Below, in pieces: positions 1-5,008 of a stretch of DNA of 5,008 nucleotides (its first letter is position 1; every line of letters begins with the position of its first letter). Under the pieces are notes generated by a model. It was not told the DNA's origin. It made no database searches and worked only from the letters and a program-made list of their open reading frames with translations. The stretch is taken from the NCBI GenBank assembly GCA_003542275.1, contig DPKY01000214.1, forward strand, positions 5,287 to 10,294, given 5' to 3'. This stretch comes from Methylococcaceae bacterium. GTDB taxonomy: Bacteria; Pseudomonadota; Gammaproteobacteria; Methylococcales; Methylomonadaceae. Made by a program: the position numbers and the translations under genes.

Positions 1-160
1 AACGAAACGCCAGCGCCGCTCTTTCTTCATGTAGCGCGAGCCCTTGATGAATCAGCGGTAAAATAATGACAAAAAGGATAAAACCGACCACCGCAGAAAG
101 CAACCCCACTGCCAGTCCACGTTCATATTGACGCTTACTCATTGGCTTGACCATGTTCAT
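1..160 (-). CDS. gspM: Probable GspM, N-terminal part (3' end beyond window)
   Basis: GspM is a bitopic inner-membrane protein that partners GspL in the T2SS assembly platform. Fifty-three codons are present, beginning MNMVKPMSKRQYERGL and running open to the window edge. The visible part has a short basic cytoplasmic N-terminus, one strongly hydrophobic helix (about residues 15-36, including VVGFILFVIILPL), and then the start of an amphipathic, charged segment (LHEERAAL) suited to a periplasmic coiled coil. This is the topology of GspM, and its position right after gspL is the canonical one; too little is present for a motif-based call. Three in-frame ATGs (160, 154, 142) overlap gspL by 26, 20 or 8 nt. 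The GAGGAG upstream favours 160 or 154, while 142 gives a compact ATGAGTAA overlap. The 3' end and any gspN or gspD beyond are not visible. Confidence 0.78.
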   Translation of the reverse strand, partial: MNMVKPMSKRQYERGLAVGLLSAVVGFILFVIILPLIHQGLALHEERAALAFR

Positions 161-1358
161 TTGTCTCCTCATTTGTTATCGCACTATCAGGCAGCAAAAC
201 TTGCGTTGCATTGCGCTCTGATTCGTTAGAAGACTCTGCATCATTATTGCTTGTGTCATCCGTTTTGGGGGTAGCGGGTTTTGTCACTTCCGCCGCAATT
301 TGAAAGCGTTCAACACCGCTGGCTTTGTCTTGCGTAACGGGTGAAGCAAAACTGACTTTGGCAAAATAATCGGAGGCCTCCAAATCAGCAAGCAAATTCG
401 ATGCCGCCGGTGATTCACCTTGAAGTTGAAGTTGGCCATCACCGTATTGTAAATACGCAAGCCAACTGTCGTCGTGCATGAGTGCGCTCAATTCGTTCAA
501 TACAGCAACCAGCGGGGGCATAGCCGTTTTTTCTGCAATCAGCTGTTGATTTTCCTCGTTGAGCGTTTCAATATCGGCTTGAAGGGCTTTGACGGCTTTA
601 GCTTCTTTTTCAATGTTGGCAATACGTTGTTGCAGTGTGTTAATGGATTGATATTCAAGCCATATAGGTAAAATGAGGCTGGCGGTACTCAATAAACCAA
701 GGAGTAAACACAATATCAGCATCATGCGCCGTGGTGTATTCGTGCGTTGGGTTTGCAGGGGCGCGGGCAGGAGGGTATAACCTTGATTGATCTCATCAAG
801 CGAATTAGGATAAGCCGCAATATCGACCGTATGAACAGAAAGGCCAAGCGATTGACATTGTGCATAATAAGTTTCAAGTATTTTTTTTGGGGTGAGGAGC
901 AGCTGCACGGTTAGTTGTGCGTTGCTGGTGTCTATTTGCGTAATATGTGTGGCGAAATACACTTGGTTCGCGTTAAAGGGCGTATAGCGATCAAGCTCAT
1001 AGCTGACCACTTGCGTGAGATTATGCTGCGCCACCATAGGAAGCGCGAGCGTTTTGCATAGCGCGTCTTCACTTGAGAGGCGTAGCACAACCAGAGCATT
1101 TTTAAAACGCGTATTGTCTAAGATACCTTCCAATGCGGTGGGTGAGAGATCACTTTGTGGCAGGGTGATGAGCGTCTCTTGTTTGCCTTCTGTTTCATAA
1201 ACCAAGGTGAGGGTGTCTTGGCTCGGTAAAACAATAATAGCGCGAGGGGGCGTATAAAAAAATTGACGCACGTTTCGGGGAACCAAAAACGCCAATTCCC
1301 GTCCCCACCAACGCAAAAAGGGTTTAATTTGCAGTGTAACGTCTTTGTTGAGATTCAT
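135..1358 (-). CDS. gspL: Type II secretion assembly-platform protein GspL (PilN-domain type)
   Basis: GspL is a bitopic inner-membrane protein whose cytoplasmic part binds the ATPase GspE and whose periplasmic part pairs with GspM. In this 407-residue protein, residues 1-209 are the cytoplasmic actin-like region, with the conserved LTQVVSYELDRYTPFNANQV (114-133). One membrane helix lies at about 211-232, preceded by Arg210-Arg211. A heptad-like coiled coil follows (about 236-278), then a ferredoxin-like PilN-type periplasmic domain (about 280-358) with WLAYLQYGDGQLQLQGESP and VSFASPVTQDKASG. Residues 360-407 form a low-complexity tail rich in Asn, Ser, Thr, Asp and Glu that I do not recognise as part of the family. 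PilN of type IV pili is a distant alternative, but the long cytoplasmic domain and the position between gspK and a gspM-like gene support GspL. The start directly abuts the gspK stop. An A8 run (codons for P-K-K-I near residue 158) is in frame. Confidence 0.94.
   Translation of the reverse strand: MNLNKDVTLQIKPFLRWWGRELAFLVPRNVRQFFYTPPRAIIVLPSQDTLTLVYETEGKQETLITLPQSDLSPTALEGILDNTRFKNALVVLRLSSEDALCKTLALPMVAQHNLTQVVSYELDRYTPFNANQVYFATHITQIDTSNAQLTVQLLLTPKKILETYYAQCQSLGLSVHTVDIAAYPNSLDEINQGYTLLPAPLQTQRTNTPRRMMLILCLLLGLLSTASLILPIWLEYQSINTLQQRIANIEKEAKAVKALQADIETLNEENQQLIAEKTAMPPLVAVLNELSALMHDDSWLAYLQYGDGQLQLQGESPAASNLLADLEASDYFAKVSFASPVTQDKASGVERFQIAAEVTKPATPKTDDTSNNDAESSNESERNATQVLLPDSAITNEETNEHGQANE
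165..170 (-). promoter_or_regulatory. Ribosome binding site of gspM inside gspL
   Basis: GAGGAG on the minus strand lies within the gspL tail, where it encodes two Glu residues. It is 4 nt before the ATG at 160 and 10 nt before the ATG at 154, but 22 nt before the ATG at 142. It therefore favours one of the first two starts. It is the strongest Shine-Dalgarno match at any junction in the cluster. Confidence 0.65.
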
Positions 1359-2369
1359 TTATAGCGTATCGTTTTGTGGAGTGTGTTCAGCGAAACGTAA
1401 AAGAGGCGTGACGTCTACGCCGAAAAGCGAATGTGTTTGGGCATAGTCCGTTTGCGTTTTCCATGTTAATTGTTGAAAGGGTAAATTATTTGCGCCGTCT
1501 ATTTTTTCCATCATGACTTCAATTTGTGCTGTGCTTTTTTCGTCATCGTCTAATTGTACTTCAACAATGACGCTGACGACGGAAATTTCTGGTGCACTCG
1601 CTGGCTCGGTAGTGTCTTGCATCTCTTGTACCATCGCCTGGCCGGCGTTTTGACGACGCGGTATGGCGGGCGGTGGCGCGTTCGTGGCAGCGCTTTTTTG
1701 ACGCGCAATGAAATAAGTGTCTAGCAAATTGACATCGACCTCAGGTAAAACTGCCAGTACGTCACGTGGCGCGAGCGCATAGTCTATGTCGGTTTGTCCT
1801 GCTGCGTAGACAGTGAAAATGGGTTGCATCCAAGCGAGCACCTCTTCTGTCATGCCGCGCACCATTTGCAATTCTGCCATGGAGCGAAAAGGTTTGTTGC
1901 GCGGTGCATAATGCAATTTCGCTTTTTGATAGTCGTCTTTTTCTGCACCAAAGGGGCGGGGCGTATCGTCAGCATCACGCCAATCTAAAATAGCATTTTC
2001 CACATTGAGTTGGGCTTGACTATCAAGCGGCGCGTATTGAAAGACATGGTGAAGTAGCGTCATGGGTGCGCTATTGATATCAATTTTGCCAGCTTGAGAT
2101 TGAATTTGAATGCGCATCACAGCGTGTTGTGTACTGATTTCATACACACTGCCATCCACGCGCCAGCGTTTGCTCTCGTCTTCATGAAGCAACATCGCCT
2201 GCGCGAGTGCTACGCCCCCTTGCGCTTGCGCAATGGCTTTTGCTTGCGAAAGCGAACCACTCACGCCGGTTGATTCACGGCGCATTGTCAGCGAAAAACT
2301 GCCGGCCATGAGCATTAAAAGACTCATTATCCAAAGCACTAAAACCAGCGCCACGCCGCGTTGTTTCAT
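1359..2369 (-). CDS. gspK: Type II secretion minor pseudopilin GspK
   Basis: GspK is the largest pseudopilin and sits at the very tip, its bulky head thought to prevent the pseudopilus from growing out through the secretin. The 336-residue protein begins MKQRG followed by VALVLVLW, with cleavage expected after Gly5. As is usual for GspK, Glu at +5 is absent; here it is Leu10. The hydrophobic stem reaches about residue 28. Key family segments are AGKIDINSAP (93-102), ILDWRDADDTP (127-137), then PFGAE (139-143), Y154 and the RNKPFRSMAEL stretch (157-167), plus the helix-hairpin-helix-like VRGMTEEVLAWMQPIFTVY region (170-188). A Pro-rich, Ala-rich linker (227-260) precedes a C-terminal beta region. 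No clear ribosome binding site is seen; the ATGA overlap with gspJ implies termination-reinitiation. The stop TAA abuts the gspL ATG. Confidence 0.95.
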   Translation of the reverse strand: MKQRGVALVLVLWIMSLLMLMAGSFSLTMRRESTGVSGSLSQAKAIAQAQGGVALAQAMLLHEDESKRWRVDGSVYEISTQHAVMRIQIQSQAGKIDINSAPMTLLHHVFQYAPLDSQAQLNVENAILDWRDADDTPRPFGAEKDDYQKAKLHYAPRNKPFRSMAELQMVRGMTEEVLAWMQPIFTVYAAGQTDIDYALAPRDVLAVLPEVDVNLLDTYFIARQKSAATNAPPPAIPRRQNAGQAMVQEMQDTTEPASAPEISVVSVIVEVQLDDDEKSTAQIEVMMEKIDGANNLPFQQLTWKTQTDYAQTHSLFGVDVTPLLRFAEHTPQNDTL

Positions 2370-3043
2370 TGCGTGTTGTCCAAGGCGTCAGGCGTGTCAT
2401 CAATAGGCACGCTATCCAAATCGACATTGCTGTAAGCACTCTCCACGCGTAGCGCAACAATGATGTCAGGCATCCAGCGTCCTTCTTCACGTTCAAGGGA
2501 GATTTTAACAAGGCGCGGGTGTTGATCTTTATTTAACCATTCGCTTTGCCATTGATTTTCACCTGTTTCGTCATTTAATCCGTAATACGCCAATTCAAAT
2601 TGCTTGACGTTTGCAATCAACTCTACCTCATCTTCAAGGGGTGTTTCATTTTCAGCGAGCGGAAAAAAAGGCGAAACAGAAACGGTCACGGCTTTCTTTT
2701 GATGTTCTTCTTTAAGAGCGATATGGAATAATTGTAAGCCATTGCGCTCGGCACTGGCAGGAAAAGCGCCGACAAATTGCAAGGCATTTTTCTTGCCTTG
2801 AAACGCAAACACGCGTTCTTTTTCGGGATCAAAATCGTTCCATTCGGGCAGTGCATTGGCGAGATGTGTCGTAAAAAATTGCTGCACAACAGCGATTTCA
2901 TTCGTCATCGCCATGTTTTCCTCGCCTTGTTGCCAGCTTTTTGCACCAATGTGCAAACTGCCAAACAGCAATAGCATCATAAGACTGAGCAGTGACATGG
3001 CTATCAACACTTCAATGAGCGTAAATGCGCGGGCGCTATTCAT
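2366..3043 (-). CDS. gspJ: Type II secretion minor pseudopilin GspJ, with Ala at the cleavage site
   Basis: GspJ is part of the I-J-K complex capping the pseudopilus. The 225-residue protein starts MNSARA followed by FTLIEVLIAM: a short leader, Phe at +1 and Glu at +5. The residue before the cleavage point is Ala6 (codon GCA) instead of the near-invariant Gly. The hydrophobic helix runs to about residue 31. The later VKQFELAYYG (146-155), two Trp residues (165, 169) and HPRLVKISL (175-183) match the typical GspJ pattern of a Tyr-Tyr-Gly strand, Trp residues, then a Pro-containing strand. The C-terminus (about 207-223) is strongly acidic. The start is in the sequence ATGAATAG shared with the gspI stop; the stop shares ATGA with the gspK start. 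PilW-like pilins are an alternative excluded by context. Confidence 0.93.
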   Translation of the reverse strand: MNSARAFTLIEVLIAMSLLSLMMLLLFGSLHIGAKSWQQGEENMAMTNEIAVVQQFFTTHLANALPEWNDFDPEKERVFAFQGKKNALQFVGAFPASAERNGLQLFHIALKEEHQKKAVTVSVSPFFPLAENETPLEDEVELIANVKQFELAYYGLNDETGENQWQSEWLNKDQHPRLVKISLEREEGRWMPDIIVALRVESAYSNVDLDSVPIDDTPDALDNTQ

Positions 3044-3449
3044 CTTTTGTGGCGAGTTTCCAAGTGGTTAGCTCAATGACGCGTGCCTCAGCGTGTTGCT
3101 TAGCGTCCCATTCAACGTGCGCGATAATGTGAAATAACGCCACGGGTAAATCGTCAAAACGCAGCGCTGGCGACACAAATTGCTGGGGGGAAATGCGCAG
3201 GTACCAGTGATATACGCCCGCTTCACTGCCTTGAAATTCAGCCGTTTTTAAGGGGCGTTCACTGCCGGCTTGATTGAGCAAATTTTGGGCAATTTGCATA
3301 GCGGTTGTGTAATCGCCCGTGACTTGCGCCGTGCGCACGCCCGCAGAGAAAATTTTTAACACAATGCCTAGCGAGAGGGCGAGAATAGAAAAGGCAATGA
3401 GAATTTCAAGTAATGAAAATCCTTGTTGATTACTGCGCAAGCGTGACAT
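3036..3449 (-). CDS. gspI: Type II secretion minor pseudopilin GspI
   Basis: GspI nucleates the pseudopilus tip together with GspJ and GspK. The 137-residue protein has leader MSRLRSNQQG followed by FSLLEILIAF, with cleavage expected after Gly10 and Glu at +5. The hydrophobic stem continues to about residue 36. The following segment TTAMQIAQNLLNQ (48-60) corresponds to the conserved Ala-rich helix of GspI, and the remainder (about 75-134) is a beta-rich head ending in TTWKL. The start lies inside the last 20 nt of gspH. An AGG sits only 2 nt before the ATG, too close for a normal ribosome binding site, so coupled translation is likely. The end overlaps gspJ by 8 nt. The length is close to the family norm and no motif is missing. 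PilV-type pilins are the nearest alternative but do not fit the neighbourhood. Confidence 0.93.
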   Translation of the reverse strand: MSRLRSNQQGFSLLEILIAFSILALSLGIVLKIFSAGVRTAQVTGDYTTAMQIAQNLLNQAGSERPLKTAEFQGSEAGVYHWYLRISPQQFVSPALRFDDLPVALFHIIAHVEWDAKQHAEARVIELTTWKLATKDE

Positions 3450-3867
3450 GACCTGTTAGCCAGTTGATGGTAATTTCCTGCGAGAGAGCATGACGCGCTA
3501 ACACAATCCGGCCGCCTGTTGACGAACCATCAGGAAAAAATCGCAGTTGCGCCACGCCATCGTCTAAATCTTCTTTAGCGGTTTTTACTGTTACATCAAT
3601 CTCATCTGCGAGTGTGTACACTTTTTCCTGATTGGCGAGTTGATACGTATTGGTTTTTAAATCCAGAGCCAGCACGGCGTTTTCATGGGTGAGCATAGCT
3701 TGACTGCGCACATAACGCAGACCGGAGGCAAGATCACGCGCGGCGGCGTTGAGGGCGAGCGTATCATTGCCCGAGGCGAAATGAATGGCAATCGCGCCAT
3801 ACCCTATCACCATAATGCTCAATACAATAAGCAATTCAAGCAATGTGAATCCTGCGTATTGGCGCAT
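3430..3867 (-). CDS. gspH: Type II secretion minor pseudopilin GspH
   Basis: GspH is a minor pseudopilin thought to join the I-J-K tip complex to the GspG shaft. The 145-residue protein has a very short leader, MRQYAG, followed by FTLLELL, so cleavage is expected after Gly6 with Glu at +5. The N-terminal hydrophobic helix extends to about residue 30. The RSQAMLT segment (54-60) and the C-terminal FFPDGSSTGGRI (110-121) followed by NWLTGHV (135-141) are the typical GspH/FimT-type beta-sheet motifs. FimT of type IV pili shares this fold, but the position between gspG and gspI decides for GspH. It starts at the base after the gspG stop codon, with only a weak GGGA upstream, so it is probably translated by coupling to gspG. 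Its last 20 nt overlap gspI in another frame. Confidence 0.93.
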   Translation of the reverse strand: MRQYAGFTLLELLIVLSIMVIGYGAIAIHFASGNDTLALNAAARDLASGLRYVRSQAMLTHENAVLALDLKTNTYQLANQEKVYTLADEIDVTVKTAKEDLDDGVAQLRFFPDGSSTGGRIVLARHALSQEITINWLTGHVTLAQ

Positions 3868-4293
3868 TTATTCCCAATAAGTGATGTCTTGATCTTCGCC
3901 TTCGCCGCCTTCTTTGTCGTCTGCGCCGTAGGTAAATAAATCAAATTTGCCGTGTGTGCCTGGTGAGACATAATGGTATTCATTTTGCCATGGGTCTAAA
4001 GGCGTTTTTGCTTTGCGTAAATAAGGGCCATTCCAGCGTTTTGCCCCTTCAGGGGATTCAATAAGGGCTTGCAGTCCTTGTTCACTGGTAGGGTATTTGC
4101 CCATGTCCAGTTTGTACATATCCAGCGCCGCCGAAAAATCTTCTACTTGCACTTTGGCGGCTTTCGTTTTAGATTCGCCATGGTGTTTCATGACTTGTGG
4201 GCCAACAATGCCCGCGAGCATGGCAATAATCCCTAAAACCACAAGTAATTCTAAGAGCGTAAACCCAGATTGTTTGTTGCGCACTGATGTCAT
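3868..4293 (-). CDS. gspG: Type II secretion major pseudopilin GspG
   Basis: This is the main subunit of the T2SS pseudopilus, which is assembled in the inner membrane and pushes folded exoproteins through the GspD secretin. The 141-residue protein begins with a 10-residue leader MTSVRNKQSG, followed by FTLLE, a canonical class III prepilin site. Cleavage is expected after Gly10, with N-methylation of Phe11 and Glu at mature position +5. The hydrophobic stem helix runs to about residue 33. Family hallmarks are YPTSEQGLQAL (67-77), WNGPYL (87-92), a PLDPW turn (98-102), and the C-terminal loop FDLFTYGADDKEGGEGEDQD (117-136). That loop is the calcium-binding region of GspG and is rich in Asp and Glu. 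The ATG at 4293 was chosen for the short leader and the AGAAGG upstream. The stop TAA is followed immediately by the gspH start. This motif set distinguishes it from type IV pilins, so the call is firm. Confidence 0.97.
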   Translation of the reverse strand: MTSVRNKQSGFTLLELLVVLGIIAMLAGIVGPQVMKHHGESKTKAAKVQVEDFSAALDMYKLDMGKYPTSEQGLQALIESPEGAKRWNGPYLRKAKTPLDPWQNEYHYVSPGTHGKFDLFTYGADDKEGGEGEDQDITYWE

Positions 4294-4303
4294 GGTGGTG
4301 AAA

Positions 4304-4309
4304 CCTTCT
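4304..4309 (-). promoter_or_regulatory. Ribosome binding site of gspG (decides its start)
   Basis: AGAAGG on the minus strand lies 10 nt upstream of the ATG at 4293. It supports starting gspG there rather than at the in-frame ATG at 4437. That upstream ATG would place 48 extra residues before the prepilin leader and would run through the leuA stop region and its terminator. Confidence 0.65.
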
Positions 4310-4321
4310 GTTATGAATGTT

Positions 4322-4327
4322 ATTGTA
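4322..4327 (-). promoter_or_regulatory. Possible -10 element for the gspG operon
   Basis: On the minus strand the hexamer TACAAT (4327-4322) matches the sigma-70 -10 consensus at five of six positions. It lies in the only gap available between the leuA terminator and gspG, and would give a leader of roughly 20 nt. I see no convincing -35 hexamer 16-18 nt upstream, where the sequence is CCCAA-like. This is a weak call, supported mainly by the need for a promoter after the terminator. Confidence 0.3.
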
Positions 4328-4351
4328 TTAACGGTAGTAACGTGTTGGGAG

Positions 4352-4380
4352 AAAAAGGGCGGTGCCTGTTCTGCCGCCCC
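4352..4380 (-). terminator. Rho-independent terminator downstream of leuA
   Basis: Read on the minus strand, GGGCGG (4379-4374) pairs with CCGCCC (4362-4357) around an 11-nt loop. A further G-U pair is possible at the base of the stem. The stem is followed directly by five T residues (4356-4352). It begins 17 nt after the leuA stop codon, where a leuA terminator would be expected, and separates leuA from the gsp cluster. Efficiency cannot be judged from sequence; partial read-through into gspG remains possible. Confidence 0.8.
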
Positions 4381-4396
4381 TATACGTAGAAAATCG

Positions 4397-5008
4397 CTAC
4401 ACTTCCGACTTTTGTGGATGTTGGCGTGTGCTGGCATTGAGTAGTTTATTGAGCGCGTTGATATACGCTTTCGCTGATGCGGTTACAATGTCGGTATCCG
4501 CGCCAAGGCCATTGACAATGCGGCCTTGCTTTTCAAGTCTGACGGTGACTTCACCTTGCGCGTCAGTGCCGTTGGTGACGTTATTGACCGAATATAATTC
4601 AAGGGATGCGTCGGATTTAACCAAACTCTCAATAGCTTTGAGCGTTGCATCAACAACGCCACCGCCTTTTGAGTTGCCCGTCACTTCTTGATTATTCACA
4701 CGCAAGGTAACAACCGCATTGGGAATTTCACCCGTTTCAGAGCACACTTTAAGTGACACGAATTTAATGTGTTCGTCCTCTGCGTCAATGGACGTTTCAG
4801 AAATAAGCGTTTGCAAATCTTCATCGAAGATTTCATGTTTTTTATCCGCTAATTGTTTAAAACGCGCAAACGCGTCATTTAATTCCGCTTCGCTATCAAA
4901 TTCAAATCCCAATTCGTTAATGCGACTTTTGAACGCATTTCGGCCAGAATGTTTGCCTAATACCATGCGGTTTGTTGACCAACCCACATCTTCAGCACGC
5001 ATGATTTC
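4397..5008 (-). CDS. leuA: 2-isopropylmalate synthase, C-terminal part (5' end beyond window)
   Basis: LeuA condenses acetyl-CoA with 2-oxoisovalerate to give 2-isopropylmalate, the first committed step of leucine biosynthesis, in the cytoplasm. Only the last 203 codons are present; the reading frame is open to the window edge, so the Met at 5002 is internal and not a start. The family is usually just over 500 residues. Visible from the N-terminal side are the GKHSGRNAF motif (about residues 18-26 of the fragment), the linker helices with [13 protein letters not shown], and then the C-terminal leucine-sensing regulatory domain (about residues 80-192). That domain contains [11 protein letters not shown] and the conserved [20 protein letters not shown] stretch near the end. 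The stop is TAG. A terminator follows, so the gene is probably transcriptionally separate from the secretion genes downstream. The identification is secure; feedback inhibition by leucine is inferred from the family. Confidence 0.97.
   Translation of the reverse strand, partial: EIMRAEDVGWSTNRMVLGKHSGRNAFKSRINELGFEFDSEAELNDAFARFKQLADKKHEIFDEDLQTLISETSIDAEDEHIKFVSLKVCSETGEIPNAVVTLRVNNQEVTGNSKGGGVVDATLKAIESLVKSDASLELYSVNNVTNGTDAQGEVTVRLEKQGRIVNGLGADTDIVTASAKAYINALNKLLNASTRQHPQKSEV

Noticed and set aside
2275..2511. Minus-strand open frame of 78 residues across the gspJ-gspK junction
   Set aside because: It lies in a third frame over two well-supported genes and has no recognisable domain or ribosome binding site. 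The minus-strand frame at 2686-2901 within gspJ is rejected for the same reason.
2366..4293. Reading the pilin-like genes as type IV pilus minor pilins (FimT, PilV, PilW, PilX)
   Set aside because: The GspG calcium-loop signature, the GspK head without Glu at +5, and the following PilN-domain GspL are characteristic of a type II secretion cluster in canonical G-H-I-J-K-L-M order.
4294..4437. Possible 48-residue N-terminal extension of gspG starting at the ATG at 4437
   Set aside because: It would overlap the leuA 3' end, run through the leuA terminator, and place a long non-prepilin sequence before the leader. The ATG at 4293 has a ribosome binding site and gives the normal 10-residue leader.
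4097..4444. Plus-strand open frame of 115 residues opposite gspG
   Set aside because: It is antisense to a firmly identified gene, resembles no known family, and is best explained as a shadow of gspG codon usage. The same applies to the other plus-strand frames over 474-671, 1015-1200, 1794-1988, 2777-3071, 3685-3939 and 4362-4691.
1..5008. Search for mobile elements, CRISPR arrays, tRNA or rRNA genes, and an unknown accessory system
   Set aside because: I saw no tandem or spaced repeats, no terminal inverted repeats, no transposase or integrase motifs, and no tRNA-like folds. Nearly all bases are accounted for by leuA and the gsp genes.

Overview
This window is a stretch of ordinary bacterial core DNA, with every gene on the minus strand. 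It contains the 3' end of leuA (leucine biosynthesis), then a tight cluster of type II secretion system (T2SS) genes in the order gspG-gspH-gspI-gspJ-gspK-gspL-gspM. The last gene runs off the left edge. The protein signatures are those of a Gram-negative bacterium: class III prepilin leaders, a GspL with a PilN-like periplasmic domain, and a LeuA with the GKHSGR motif. A gammaproteobacterium is most likely, but I cannot name a genus. A few sampled lines counted by eye give about 43-55% GC, with no obvious change along the window.

Layout in transcription order (right to left): leuA C-terminal part (5008-4397). Then a gap of about 100 bp with a good intrinsic terminator (4352-4380), a weak possible promoter, and a ribosome binding site. 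Then gspG (4293-3868), gspH (3867-3430), gspI (3449-3036), gspJ (3043-2366), gspK (2369-1359), gspL (1358-135) and the first ~53 codons of gspM (from 160 to the edge). From gspG on, adjacent genes abut with 0 nt between them or overlap by 4, 8, 20 or about 26 nt, so this is almost certainly one translationally coupled transcript. No stretch longer than about 105 bp lacks a gene.

How the genes work together (family knowledge): GspG is the major pseudopilin forming the periplasmic pseudopilus. GspH, I, J and K are minor pseudopilins; I, J and K form the tip complex and H links it to the GspG shaft. GspL and GspM are the inner-membrane assembly platform that connects the cytoplasmic ATPase GspE to the pseudopilus. 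GspC, GspD, GspE, GspF and the prepilin peptidase are not in the window. The cluster starts with gspG directly after leuA, so gspE and gspF cannot sit immediately upstream as they do in many T2SS operons.

I did not find an undescribed system. The points most worth a second look are small: an Ala instead of Gly at the prepilin cleavage site of GspJ, a low-complexity hydrophilic tail on GspL whose codons also carry the gspM ribosome binding site, and the position of the operon behind leuA.
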